Shown here piece after piece: positions 51,223 through 59,385 of a stretch of 64,000 bases of DNA. Source of the stretch: Opitutaceae bacterium (lineage in GTDB: Bacteria; Verrucomicrobiota; Verrucomicrobiia; Opitutales; Opitutaceae); the NCBI GenBank assembly GCA_016711225.1, contig JADJTK010000019.1:1-64000 (forward strand). Direction: 5' to 3'. Below the pieces are notes generated by a model. That model did no database searches. It saw only the letters and a list, made by a program, of their open reading frames with translations, and was not told where the DNA came from. The position numbers and the translations under genes are program-made. Within the stretch, counting starts at the first letter, position 1, and the number at the start of each line of letters is the position of its first letter.

Positions 51223-51259
51223 AGGGAAAACAACGAGCCAAACGTGCGTGCTACGAGCC

Positions 51260-51583
51260 TTAGGCCTGGCCGGCGCAGGTGGCTTCCTTGTCCACGATCT
51301 TCATGATCTTGAACAGGAGCGGGAAGGTGTATTCATTCTCCCCGATTTCCTCGCCCTTCTGCAGGCGTTCGGCGGTCTGGTAGGCGTCGATGATGCTCAG
51401 GACGCTGAGGACGATGCCGGGCAAGACGCAGAGGAAGCTACCAATGATGATAGCCACCAGCGTGTAGATGAATGTCCGCTGCTTATCATTAAAGATGAGG
51501 TGCCCGAGGTTGAAGATGAACCAGGTGAGCAGGAGGGCGACGACCGGATTGGCGTCGGGTTTCTTGATTTTGTTCTGGGACAT
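51260..51583 (-). CDS. Small TM2-like membrane protein
   Basis: 107 residues from the ATG at 51583. NPVVALLLTWFIFNLGHLIF and FIYTLVAIIIGSFLCVLPGI, then VLSVLSIIDAYQTAERLQKG, giving two or three TM helices with the DxxxxA end reminiscent of TM2-domain proteins. C-terminal part cytoplasmic with one Cys (ATCAGQA). Function unknown. It follows the DUF4870 gene by 61 bp on the same strand and is followed by a terminator-like hairpin. Confidence 0.75.
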   Translation of the reverse strand: MSQNKIKKPDANPVVALLLTWFIFNLGHLIFNDKQRTFIYTLVAIIIGSFLCVLPGIVLSVLSIIDAYQTAERLQKGEEIGENEYTFPLLFKIMKIVDKEATCAGQA

Positions 51584-51644
51584 GGAGGCGAGGTCGATTC
51601 CGAGGTTGTTGAGGGGGCAGCCGGGTTCTCGCAGCTGCCGAAAT

Positions 51645-52061
51645 TCAGGTGAACAGGGTGGCGAGCTTCTGCTGGAAGAGCGCGCCGAGCACCGGCAGGG
51701 GCTTCTGCTCACGATTCGCCGCACCCAGGATCCCCATGATCCACAGGACGAGCATCCCGAGTCCGTACGCCATATTGAGCAGTGAAATGGATTTGATCAG
51801 GACAAAACCGACCACCGGGATCCCGGCGAGCACGGCGGCCATGATGCCAAGAGCGATGAATACAAACCATCCCGCGATGCCCACGATGATCAGCCCGAGG
51901 GATTGGCGGAGATGGAAGGCGGAGAGCGGCGTCTTCTTGCTGCTGAACATGACCGCTGCGATCACAAACCCGATACCAAAAAGGTAGCTGATGATGGCAA
52001 TCGTGTTGTCCTCGTCGGCCGAGACGGCGGGAGGGGTGGAGGGCGCAGGAGTATCCGACAT
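51645..52061 (-). CDS. DUF4870 family membrane protein
   Basis: 138 residues from the ATG at 52061. After a Pro-rich N-terminus come NTIAIISYLFGIGFVIAAVM, FHLRQSLGLIIVGIAGWFVF and LGMLVLWIMGILGAANREQK, the three-TM pattern and internal FHxRQSLGL motif of DUF4870. Function unknown. Upstream of the TM2-like gene. Confidence 0.85.
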   Translation of the reverse strand: MSDTPAPSTPPAVSADEDNTIAIISYLFGIGFVIAAVMFSSKKTPLSAFHLRQSLGLIIVGIAGWFVFIALGIMAAVLAGIPVVGFVLIKSISLLNMAYGLGMLVLWIMGILGAANREQKPLPVLGALFQQKLATLFT

Positions 52062-52390
52062 GGTGTGTGTTTGGGTTTGGGAGATCTCGGCGGAAGGCGC
52101 CGCTGTCGATGGGTCTAACAGCGAATTCGTATCAGGCAAATCGGTTTTAGCGCCGCCCCGCGCCGCCCGCACCAGGCCTCCGCCCGTTCGGTGGTCTCTG
52201 GGCCCGGAGGGCGCGATTCGGCGGTAGCGGGCGCCGGGGCGTCGCTGGCGGCTCCTTCGGTGCTGCTCGGCCCCAGGAGAAGGGCTGCCTGGCTCGGGCG
52301 TGACCAGCAACGCTCCTACGAAGCGATCTGCGCCACGTGGTTCACAGGACGCGCGCTGGCCGGCACGGAGGCCGGCTTCACCCCAGGCGC
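52062..52390. other. Intergenic region between DUF4870 and atpC
   Basis: About 330 bp. No gene visible; the frames here are Arg/Gly/Pro-rich shadows. It contains an isolated REP-like end (minus strand CTTCGTAGGAGCGTTGCTGG, 52304-52323) and the likely promoter of the DUF4870 gene next to 52062. No terminator with a T-run was found behind atpC. Confidence 0.4.
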
Positions 52391-52801
52391 TCAGCCGCGA
52401 CGGCGGCGCTTGAGGTCGAGCTGGGCGTAGGCGAAACGCATCACGCCCTCGAGGCGTTCGACTTCGTCGGGGGCGAGCGTCTGCTTTTCCTTCAACGCCT
52501 CCTCGGCGCGGCGCACCGCGTTCTCCACGGCAGACTCGTCGATGGCCGCGATGTTGATCGCCTGCTCGGCCAATACACTGACCTTGTCGCCGGCAATCTC
52601 GGCAAACCCACGACCACAAGCCAACGACTCCTGCGTGTTCCCCTTTTGCACGCGCAGCTCGCCCGCCTCCAGCTGGGTGAGCACCGGCAGGTGCCCGGGC
52701 AGGATGCCGATCTCGCCCTGCGCCGTGGGCAGCACGACGGTGTCGACCGTGTCGGAATAGACACGGCCTTCAGGGGTGACGATTTCAAGGAGGAGAGGCA
52801 T
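52391..52801 (-). CDS. atpC: F1Fo ATP synthase epsilon subunit
   Basis: 136 residues from the ATG at 52801. N-terminal beta-sandwich LLLEIVTPEGRVYSDTVDTV, LPTAQGEIGILPGHLPVLTQ (the family hallmark) and GFAEIAGDKVSVLAEQAINI; C-terminal helical part AVRRAEEALKEKQTL. Central-stalk subunit that inhibits ATP hydrolysis. Last gene of the atp operon; the gap to atpD carries heptad arrays. Confidence 0.96.
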   Translation of the reverse strand: MPLLLEIVTPEGRVYSDTVDTVVLPTAQGEIGILPGHLPVLTQLEAGELRVQKGNTQESLACGRGFAEIAGDKVSVLAEQAINIAAIDESAVENAVRRAEEALKEKQTLAPDEVERLEGVMRFAYAQLDLKRRRRG

Positions 52802-52813
52802 GGCGGGAGGGAA

Positions 52814-52848
52814 AGTGAGAAGTGCCAAGTAACAAGTATCAAGTGGCG
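52814..52848. repeat. Heptad array AGTNNNA in the atpD-atpC gap (plus orientation)
   Basis: AGTGAGA-AGTGCCA-AGTAACA-AGTATCA-AGTGGCG, exact period 7. The partner array at 52892-52919 runs in the opposite orientation, so the transcript of the gap could fold back. Confidence 0.7.
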
Positions 52849-52891
52849 GAACTGAAGGAGACAGGCCCGGTGCTTAGAGCTGGATCCTGAC

Positions 52892-52919
52892 TACTTGCTC
52901 CTTGTCACTTAGTACTTTT
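52892..52919. repeat. Heptad array at the 3' end of atpD (opposite orientation)
   Basis: TACTTGC-TCCTTGT-CACTTAG-TACTTTT on the plus strand, i.e. AAGTNNN heptads on the coding strand. The atpD stop codon (AAG TGA) lies inside the array. Confidence 0.65.
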
Positions 52920-54329
52920 CTCCGTTGCGGAGATGGCCTCATCGATGCCGCCCTTCATGTAGAAGTCACCCTCGGGCACGTGATCGAGTTCGCCGTCGAG
53001 GATCATCTTGAAACCGCGGATGGTGTCGCGCACGGGCACGATCTTGCCCGCAGTACCGGTGAAGACCTCAGCGACATTGAAGGGCTGGGAAAGGAACTTC
53101 TGGATCTTGCGGGCCCGATAGACGGCCTGCTTGTCCTCGGGGGACAGCTCATCGAGGCCGAGAATGGCGATGATGTCCTGCAGGTCCTTGTAGCGCTGGA
53201 GCACGCGCTGCACGCCACGGGCGACAGCGTAGTGCTCCTCGCCCACGATGGCCGGATCAAGCGCCTTCGAGCCCGACGAGAGCGGATCCACGGCAGGATA
53301 GATGCCGAGCTCAGCGATGGCGCGCTCAAGCACGATGGTCGAGTCGAGGTGGGCGAACGTCGCGACCGGGGCCGGGTCGGTGATGTCGTCGGCAGGCACG
53401 TAGACGGCCTGCATCGACGTGACCGAGCCCTTCTTGGTCGAGGTGATGCGTTCCTGGAGGATGCCCATCTCACTGGAGAGCGTGGGCTGGTAACCGACCG
53501 CCGAGGGCGAACGGCCGAGCAGCGCGGAGACCTCGGAGCCGGCCTGGGAGAAACGGAAGATGTTGTCGATGAAGAGCAGCACGTCCTGGTTCTTCTCGTC
53601 GCGGAAATACTCCGCCATGGTGAGAGCGGAAAGGCCCACACGCATACGGGCGCCCGGCGGCTCGTTCATCTGGCCGTAGACCAGGGCGACCTTGGACTTG
53701 GCGAGGTCGTTCTGCACGATGACGCCGGACTCGCTCATCTCGTGGTAGAGGTCATTGCCCTCGCGGGAGCGCTCCCCCACCCCGGCGAAGACCGAATAGC
53801 CGCCGTGGGTCTTGGCGATGTTGTTGATCAGCTCCATGATCACGACCGTCTTGCCGACGCCGGCACCGCCGAAGGCGCCGACCTTGCCACCCTTGATGAA
53901 GGGGCAGATCAGGTCGATGACCTTGATCCCGGTCTCCAGGATCTTGGGCTTGGTCTCCTGGTCGACCAGCGTGGGAGCCGCGCGATGGATGGGAGAAAGC
54001 TTGTCGTAATTGACCGGGCCGCGCTCATCCACCGGCTCGCCGATGACGTTGAAGATGCGGCCGAGTACGCCAGCGCCGACGGGCACCGAAATGGCCGCTC
54101 CGAGATCGAGCACCTCCGTGCCGCGCACGAGCCCCTCGGTGCTGGACATGGCGACCGCGCGCACGACGCCCTCGCCGAGGTGCTGCTGCACTTCGAGCAC
54201 GAGCTTCGTGGCCTTGCCCTGCGAGGTGAAGTCGATCTGCAGCGCCTGCAGGATCGGCGGGATGCTACCGGCGGGGAATTGCACGTCGACGACTGCGCCG
54301 ATGACCTGGGTGATCTTGCCTTTGTTCAT
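52905..54329 (-). CDS. atpD: F1Fo ATP synthase beta subunit
   Basis: 474 residues. Walker A GGAGVGKTVVIMELINNIAK, catalytic Glu and Arg in GVGERSREGNDLYHEM, Walker B VLLFIDNIFRFSQAGSEVSA, the ALLGRSPSAVGYQPTLSSEM signature and the DELSPED (DELSEED) loop. The catalytic subunit; length normal. Start ATG 54329 (MNKGKITQVIGAVVDV). Its 3' end is built from a heptad array, giving the tail SATEKSTK. Confidence 0.98.
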   Translation of the reverse strand: MNKGKITQVIGAVVDVQFPAGSIPPILQALQIDFTSQGKATKLVLEVQQHLGEGVVRAVAMSSTEGLVRGTEVLDLGAAISVPVGAGVLGRIFNVIGEPVDERGPVNYDKLSPIHRAAPTLVDQETKPKILETGIKVIDLICPFIKGGKVGAFGGAGVGKTVVIMELINNIAKTHGGYSVFAGVGERSREGNDLYHEMSESGVIVQNDLAKSKVALVYGQMNEPPGARMRVGLSALTMAEYFRDEKNQDVLLFIDNIFRFSQAGSEVSALLGRSPSAVGYQPTLSSEMGILQERITSTKKGSVTSMQAVYVPADDITDPAPVATFAHLDSTIVLERAIAELGIYPAVDPLSSGSKALDPAIVGEEHYAVARGVQRVLQRYKDLQDIIAILGLDELSPEDKQAVYRARKIQKFLSQPFNVAEVFTGTAGKIVPVRDTIRGFKMILDGELDHVPEGDFYMKGGIDEAISATEKSTK

Positions 54330-54354
54330 GGGACGGGAATTGCGGGGGCCTAAT

Positions 54355-54382
54355 GCAGAACGAAGAATGGTGAAGGTAGCAG
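54355..54382. repeat. Weak heptad array between atpG and atpD
   Basis: GCAGAAC-GAAGAAT-GGTGAAG-GTAGCAG, period 7 but more degenerate than the others. Confidence 0.4.
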
Positions 54383-54401
54383 GAGGAGACGCGCGTTGGG
54401 T

Positions 54402-55319
54402 TTACGCGGACTGCGCCATCTGGGAGGCGGAGATCTCGAGAATCTCGGCGGTGATGCCGGCCTGGCGCGCCTTGTTATACTCGAGGGTGAGGGAATCGAG
54501 CAGCTTGGAGGCGTTGTCCTTGGCGGTCTTCATGGCGACCATACGGGCGCTGTGCTCGGAGGCCTTGGCGTCGAGCACGCACTGGTAGATCTCGCGGTTG
54601 AGGAAGAGCGGCAGCAGCGCCTCGAAGACGATGGCCGCATCAGGTTCGAAGAGCATCTCGCGGTCGTCGCGCTTCACGGCGGACTCCCCTGCCCCCTTCT
54701 GCTTGCGCACCCGCTCGATGGATTCCTCGAGGTTCACCAGCGGCAGCAGCGGCAGCAACAGCGGCACCTGGACCAGGGTGTTGCGGTAGTAGGAGAACAG
54801 GACCTCCACGGTATCCACCTCGCCGTCGAGGAAGAGCTTGATGAGGTACTCGGCGGCGGGCCGGATCTCCGCAAAGGGCGTCTTGTCGCTGACGGTGAAG
54901 TCGGCGACGAGATCGCGCTTGGTGCGGCCGAGAAACTGGGTGCCCTTGCGGCCGATACAGACGTATTTCGTCGGTTCCTGGATTTCGGTGACCACGCGCA
55001 GCAGATTGCTGTTGAGCGGGCCACAGAGGCCGCGATCGGTGGTGATCAGCAGGATGCCGCGAGTCTTGACCGGACGGGCCGCGAAGAACGGGTGCTCGAG
55101 GCGTTCCACGCGGTGGCTGAGGGCGGCGAGCATGTCGCACAGGAGCGCGGCGTAGGGATGGCCGGCCACGGCGAGCTGCTGCGCCTTCTTCATCTTCGAA
55201 GCCGCGACCAGCTCCATCGCCTTGGTGATCTGGCGAGTGTTCTTTACGGACTTGATCCGGCGGCGGATGTCGCGGGTGGAAGAAGCACCAAATGCGGATG
55301 GCTGAAAGTGGCGATTCAT
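54402..55319 (-). CDS. atpG: F1Fo ATP synthase gamma subunit
   Basis: 305 residues. N-terminal helix STRDIRRRIKSVKNTRQITK and AMELVAASKMKKAQ, central GILLITTDRGLCGPLNSNLL, and C-terminal DNASKLLDSLTLEYNKARQA with TAEILEI, the full set for the rotating central stalk. A strong ribosome-binding site, AAGGAGGT, lies just before the ATG at 55319. The start overlaps the end of the atpA frame (ATGA). The N-terminus (MNRHFQPSAFGA) is about ten residues longer than most. Confidence 0.96.
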   Translation of the reverse strand: MNRHFQPSAFGASSTRDIRRRIKSVKNTRQITKAMELVAASKMKKAQQLAVAGHPYAALLCDMLAALSHRVERLEHPFFAARPVKTRGILLITTDRGLCGPLNSNLLRVVTEIQEPTKYVCIGRKGTQFLGRTKRDLVADFTVSDKTPFAEIRPAAEYLIKLFLDGEVDTVEVLFSYYRNTLVQVPLLLPLLPLVNLEESIERVRKQKGAGESAVKRDDREMLFEPDAAIVFEALLPLFLNREIYQCVLDAKASEHSARMVAMKTAKDNASKLLDSLTLEYNKARQAGITAEILEISASQMAQSA

Positions 55320-57028
55320 CGACCTCCTTGAGGCAATCTCCAGCTGGGAGACAACTGGTGAGTAGGCGGGCTGGCGGGGCTGGTGCGCCGGCGGGACGGG
55401 GGGAAACCGGGGAGGTCGGCGTTCTTCTGGAAGCTATGCGCGCACCGCGCTACTCGATGCGGCGTTGTCTTGTTCTGGCTCTTGATTTGATTAGTTGCCG
55501 CGAACGTTTTCTTCCACTCGTCGACGGCCGGTTTCAACTCGGCGGCGACGGCCTCGGTCACCTGCTTGTCCTTGGCGAGCTTGGCGAGGGTGTCGACCTT
55601 GCGCGTGGTGAGGAAATCCCGGAGACTGGCGGCGGCCTCGACGATCTTGGGCACCGGGATCGAGTCGAAGACGTTGTTCTGCATCGCCCAGAGCACGGCG
55701 GCCTGCACCTCGATCGCCAGCGGATTAAACTGGGGCTGCTTAAAGAGCTCCGTGATGCGCGAACCGCGGTCGAGCTGGGCCTTCGTGCGGGCGTCGAGAT
55801 CGGACCCGAACTGGGCGAAGGCGGCCAACTCGCGGAACTGCGCGAGCTCGCCCTTCACCTTGCCGGCGACCTGCTTGGTCATCTTCAGCTGCGCTGCCGA
55901 ACCGACGCGCGATACCGAAAGACCAACGGAGATCGCGGGACGCTGGCCCTGGTTGAAGAGATCGGTCTCCAGGTAGATCTGACCGTCGGTGATCGAGATG
56001 ACGTTGGTCGGGATGTATGCGGACACGTCGCCGGCCTGCGTCTCGATGATCGGGAGCGCGGTGAGCGAGCCGTTGCCGTTCTTTTCGTTCACGCGGGCGG
56101 AGCGCTCGAGCAGGCGGGAGTGGAGATAGAAGACGTCGCCCGGATACGCCTCGCGGCCGGAGGGGCGCTTGAGCACGAGGGAGATCTGGCGGTAGGCGAC
56201 GGCGTGCTTGGAAAGATCGTCGTAGACGATGAGCGAGTCCATGCCGTTGGCCATGAACCACTCGCCCATCGAGGCACCGGAGTACGGGGCGATATATTGA
56301 TTGGCGGGATTGTCGGCGGCGGGCGCCGAGACGATGATCGTATAGTCCATCGCGCCGGCCTCCTCGAGCACGCCGATGGTGCGGGCGACGTTGGCGTTCT
56401 TCTGGCCGATGGCCACGTAGATGGAATAGACCGGGCGGAAGGCGGGGTCGCCAGCGGCGAGGCCGGCCTTGTTGATCCGGGCCTGGTTGATAATGGTATC
56501 GATGGCGATGGCGGTCTTGCCGGTGCCGCGGTCGCCGATGATGAGTTCGCGCTGGCCGCGGCCGATCGGGATCATCGAATCAATCGACATGATACCGGTG
56601 AGCAGCGGCTGGGTGACGGATTTGCGGGCGATGATGCCGGGGGCGACTTTCTCGACGGGGTAGAACTCCTTGGCGTCGATCGGGCCCTTGCCATCGATGG
56701 GGCGTCCAAGGGCGTCGGTGACGCGGCCGAGCAGGGCCTTGCCGACCGGGACGGACAGGAGGCGGCCGGTGGTGTGGCACTCGTCGCCCTCCTTGAGTAG
56801 GGCCACATCGCCGAGGAGCACGCAGCCAACTTCGTCTTCTTCGAGATTGAGGGCGATGCCGATGACGTCGCCCGGGAACTGGACCATCTCGTTGTACATG
56901 ACGTCGGAGAGGCCATCGACCTTCGCAACGCCGTCGGCGAGGGTGCGGATGTGCCCGACGTTCTTCTTGACCGACTTGGTCTGCAGTTTGGCGATCTGTT
57001 GCTCAATCTGTTCGATAACGGAGCTCAT
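55316..57028 (-). CDS. atpA: F1Fo ATP synthase alpha subunit with an abnormal C-terminal extension
   Basis: 570 residues. All alpha-subunit motifs are present: Walker A GDRGTGKTAIAIDTIINQAR, NPANQYIAPYSGASMGEWFM, PAISVGLSVSRVGSAAQ and the C-terminal DEWKKTFAATN. The protein should stop there (about 513 residues). Instead it continues 57 residues of Pro/Arg/Ser-rich sequence (HRVARCAHSF, PPSRRRTSPASPPTHQ) to a TGA overlapping the atpG start. A TAA stands one frame over at 55491-55493, right after the normal end, suggesting that one base was lost and the native stop missed. Confidence 0.95.
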   Translation of the reverse strand: MSSVIEQIEQQIAKLQTKSVKKNVGHIRTLADGVAKVDGLSDVMYNEMVQFPGDVIGIALNLEEDEVGCVLLGDVALLKEGDECHTTGRLLSVPVGKALLGRVTDALGRPIDGKGPIDAKEFYPVEKVAPGIIARKSVTQPLLTGIMSIDSMIPIGRGQRELIIGDRGTGKTAIAIDTIINQARINKAGLAAGDPAFRPVYSIYVAIGQKNANVARTIGVLEEAGAMDYTIIVSAPAADNPANQYIAPYSGASMGEWFMANGMDSLIVYDDLSKHAVAYRQISLVLKRPSGREAYPGDVFYLHSRLLERSARVNEKNGNGSLTALPIIETQAGDVSAYIPTNVISITDGQIYLETDLFNQGQRPAISVGLSVSRVGSAAQLKMTKQVAGKVKGELAQFRELAAFAQFGSDLDARTKAQLDRGSRITELFKQPQFNPLAIEVQAAVLWAMQNNVFDSIPVPKIVEAAASLRDFLTTRKVDTLAKLAKDKQVTEAVAAELKPAVDEWKKTFAATNQIKSQNKTTPHRVARCAHSFQKNADLPGFPPSRRRTSPASPPTHQLSPSWRLPQGGR

Positions 57029-57089
57029 GCGGGAAAGCGGTGCAGGTTACGCTGGGGAGGATGCGCCAGGGCGCGGGAAAGGGAGGAGA

Positions 57090-57485
57090 TCAGGCGGAGG
57101 CGGCGGCGAGCGTTTCGAGCTCGATGGCGATGGAGCGCTCATAGACATCGTCGCCGATGCTGATGCGCACGCCGGCAATGAGGTCGGGATTCTCGCTGGT
57201 GACCGCTGATACGGGCCGTCCGTAAATTTTGGACAGTTCGGCCAGGATGGAAGGAATGGCGCCGCTCGGCAGCGCACCGGCAAACTCGATGCGGGCGCGG
57301 CTGCGGTTGGACTCGCGGACCACGAGGCGGTGGTATTCGCGCAAGGTGGCTCCGGCTTGGGCCGGCGGCTTCTGCTCAAACCAAGCGAGCACATCGCGCA
57401 CCTTCGCCTCAGAGAGCTGGCCGTCTTCGAGGCTGAGCTTGAGGAGGGTGCGGGCGGTGGCGCGGATTTTCTTGGAGGCGGACAT
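57090..57485 (-). CDS. atpH: F1Fo ATP synthase delta subunit (short form)
   Basis: 131 residues, against about 175-180 in most bacteria. The start resembles the usual N-terminal helix (KKIRATARTLLKLSLEDGQL), and the C-terminal domain (VSAVTSENPDLIAGVRISIG, DVYERSIAIELETLA) matches the OSCP/delta ending with its I/VDGS-like GDD loop. The N-terminal bundle is shortened. Links F1 to the b stalk. Position between atpF and atpA confirms identity. Confidence 0.88.
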   Translation of the reverse strand: MSASKKIRATARTLLKLSLEDGQLSEAKVRDVLAWFEQKPPAQAGATLREYHRLVVRESNRSRARIEFAGALPSGAIPSILAELSKIYGRPVSAVTSENPDLIAGVRISIGDDVYERSIAIELETLAAASA

Positions 57486-57501
57486 GGAGCGCGGAGCTAA
57501 G

Positions 57502-57543
57502 GCAGAAGTGGGAAGGCAGAAGGAGGAACGATGTAGATTGGGC
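57502..57543. repeat. Heptad array in the atpF-atpH gap (first half)
   Basis: GCAGAAG-TGGGAAG-GCAGAAG-GAGGAAC-GATGTAG-ATTGGGC, period 7. Faces the oppositely oriented array at 57558-57592. Confidence 0.6.
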
Positions 57544-57557
57544 CGAGCCGTGGTCAG

Positions 57558-57592
57558 TTCTGCATTCTACAATCTTCGTTCTGCACTAGTCA
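57558..57592. repeat. Heptad array in the atpF-atpH gap (second half)
   Basis: TTCTGCA-TTCTACA-ATCTTCG-TTCTGCA-CTAGTCA, period 7. The final bases overlap the atpF stop codon (57590-57592). Reverse-complement heptads TGCAGAA resemble those at 57502, so the two halves can pair. Confidence 0.65.
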
Positions 57593-58162
57593 GACGCCAG
57601 TGAGGTTGCGGGTGGCAGCCTGGGTGTAGCGGGCCTTGTCGTCGGGCGAGAGCTCGGTCGAAAGAACCTTCGCCGCAGTCAAGGTGACGAGGCGGGCGAT
57701 CTCGCCGCGAACCTCGGCGATCATCTTGCCGTGCTCAAGCTCGATGGACTGCTGAGCCTTGGCGAGCATGGCGGCAGTCTGCGCCGCGGTATCCTGAGCT
57801 TGGCGATCGGCCAACTCCTTGGCGATCTTGCGGGCCTCGGTGATGACGATCTGGGCCTCGGCACCGGCCTTGCGAAGGATCTCCTCGCTCTGCTGGTTGG
57901 CCTGCTCGAGCTTGGCCTTCATGTCCGCGGCGTACTGGAGGCCGGCCTCAATCTTATGCTGGCGCTCGTCCATGGTGGAGAGGACCGGCTTGAGAAACCA
58001 ACGATACGCGACGAAAGCGAGGATGCAGAAACTGACGAACTGCATCACGACATAGCTGGGAGCGATACCGAAATGCGCCGCTAGACCCGCGTCGGGGACG
58101 GCATGTTCGGCCGCAACGGCCGCTTCGGTCGACGCAAGGAAGAAGGAAATCGTGGCGAGCAT
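57590..58162 (-). CDS. atpF: F1Fo ATP synthase b subunit
   Basis: 190 residues from the ATG at 58162. N-terminal signal-like/periplasmic stretch, one TM helix (YVVMQFVSFCILAFVAYRWF), LKPVLSTMDERQHKIEAGLQ, then a long Ala/Glu/Lys-rich coiled coil (MKAKLEQANQQSEEILRKAG; LADRQAQDTAAQTAAMLAKA) and a C-terminal delta-binding part. Only one b gene, so the stalk is a homodimer. Confidence 0.95.
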   Translation of the reverse strand: MLATISFFLASTEAAVAAEHAVPDAGLAAHFGIAPSYVVMQFVSFCILAFVAYRWFLKPVLSTMDERQHKIEAGLQYAADMKAKLEQANQQSEEILRKAGAEAQIVITEARKIAKELADRQAQDTAAQTAAMLAKAQQSIELEHGKMIAEVRGEIARLVTLTAAKVLSTELSPDDKARYTQAATRNLTGV

Positions 58163-58214
58163 GGCAGGAAGAGACGGGCGCCGGGCGAAGAGCCCGGCGC
58201 CGGAGGAGGGAGGA

Positions 58215-58451
58215 TTACGAGACGGCGAGCAAGGCGATGAGACCAAGGCCTTCCGCGAGCGCCATGCCCAGAATGGACTGGACGAGGATCTTGCCCGAAG
58301 CGCCGGGATTGCGGCCGACGGATTCGCAAGCCTTCATGCCGATGATGCCGACACCAAAAGCGGCAGCGAGCACGCCGGCGGCGCTGGCGATATTGCCGGT
58401 GACGCCAGCTTTGGCGACGACTTCAGTGGCTTGAGCGAGGATGGTGATCAT
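58215..58451 (-). CDS. atpE: F1Fo ATP synthase c subunit
   Basis: 78 residues, two TM helices. Polar loop ESVGRNPGASGKILVQ (conserved RNP) and the ion-carrying Glu67 in GMALAEGLGLIAL. Helix 1 (SAAGVLAAAFGVGIIGM) lacks the Gln, and helix 2 has Glu-Gly rather than Glu-Ser/Thr, so the Na+ signature is absent and proton coupling is expected. Confidence 0.97.
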   Translation of the reverse strand: MITILAQATEVVAKAGVTGNIASAAGVLAAAFGVGIIGMKACESVGRNPGASGKILVQSILGMALAEGLGLIALLAVS

Positions 58452-58527
58452 TGTGTGGTTTCTTGTCGTTGGTTGTTACATCCGCCCGTCCGCACGTCTG
58501 TTGGCACGGTCCCGGCCGGAAAAGGGA

Positions 58528-59385
58528 TCAATGGTGCGCTTCCTCGTGACCTTCGTCTCCGTGATTGCAGATCAGGCCGATATACACGCTGAGCAGGAGG
58601 GTGAAGACCAACGCCTGCACAAAGCCCACCAGGGTCTCGAGGAAGTAGAACGGGAAAACGAACCCCGTGGCGTGCAGGAGGTTCTCGCCACCGAAGACAT
58701 TGCCAAAGAGACGAACCGAAAGCGTGAACGGCCGAATGCAGATCGAGACGATCTCGATGAAGCCGACGAGAATGAAGACCAGCGAGAGCGGGTAGTAGAT
58801 ATAGGCGGCGACCTCCTTCTTGTCGGCCTTGTTGCCGAACAGGTCGTAGGCGATGAGCTTCACCCCGGCATAACGCACGATGAGGTAGGCCCAGGCCAAC
58901 ATCGCGAAAGCCGCGAGCGCGATGGTTCCGTTCCAGTCGGCATTGGCCGGGCGAATGAAGGGTTCGGTGACGTGGAACTTGCCGTCCACCACATGGCCGA
59001 GGCCGATGCTACCCACTCCAGGGATCAGGCCGCTCCAGTTCTGCAGCAGAATAAAGAGGAAGAGGCAGACCAAGATCGGGAACGCAGCCGGGAAAGCCTT
59101 CTTGCCGACGATCGGCTCATAGAGTCCACGCAGTCCGGAAAGCGCGGTTTCCACGATGGCCTGGCCGCGCGAAGGGATCACTTGCGGTTTTCCCACCATG
59201 AAGCGCAAGCCGGCCAAGATGAGCAGGGATACGACCCAGCCGGTAACCATGCTGTTCGTGACGGGCAAACCGAGGCCCGGGATCTCGAACAATTTGGCTG
59301 CGGCAGGGTCAACCCCGCCCGAGGCGTGGGCTGAGCTGGCGGCGAGAAGGAGGAAGAGGGCGCAGGAAGTGACCCGTAAGGTCAT
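58528..59385 (-). CDS. atpB: F1Fo ATP synthase a subunit
   Basis: 285 residues from the ATG at 59385, with a leading signal-like helix (SCALFLLLAASSAHASGGVD). TM region includes LLQNWSGLIPGVGSIG, and the essential Arg lies in ICIRPFTLSVRLFGNVFGGE. The C-terminal helices (VFTLLLSVYIGLICNHGDEG) end in EEAHH. Forms the proton half-channels with the c ring. First gene of the atp operon; no atpI precedes it. Confidence 0.96.
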   Translation of the reverse strand: MTLRVTSCALFLLLAASSAHASGGVDPAAAKLFEIPGLGLPVTNSMVTGWVVSLLILAGLRFMVGKPQVIPSRGQAIVETALSGLRGLYEPIVGKKAFPAAFPILVCLFLFILLQNWSGLIPGVGSIGLGHVVDGKFHVTEPFIRPANADWNGTIALAAFAMLAWAYLIVRYAGVKLIAYDLFGNKADKKEVAAYIYYPLSLVFILVGFIEIVSICIRPFTLSVRLFGNVFGGENLLHATGFVFPFYFLETLVGFVQALVFTLLLSVYIGLICNHGDEGHEEAHH

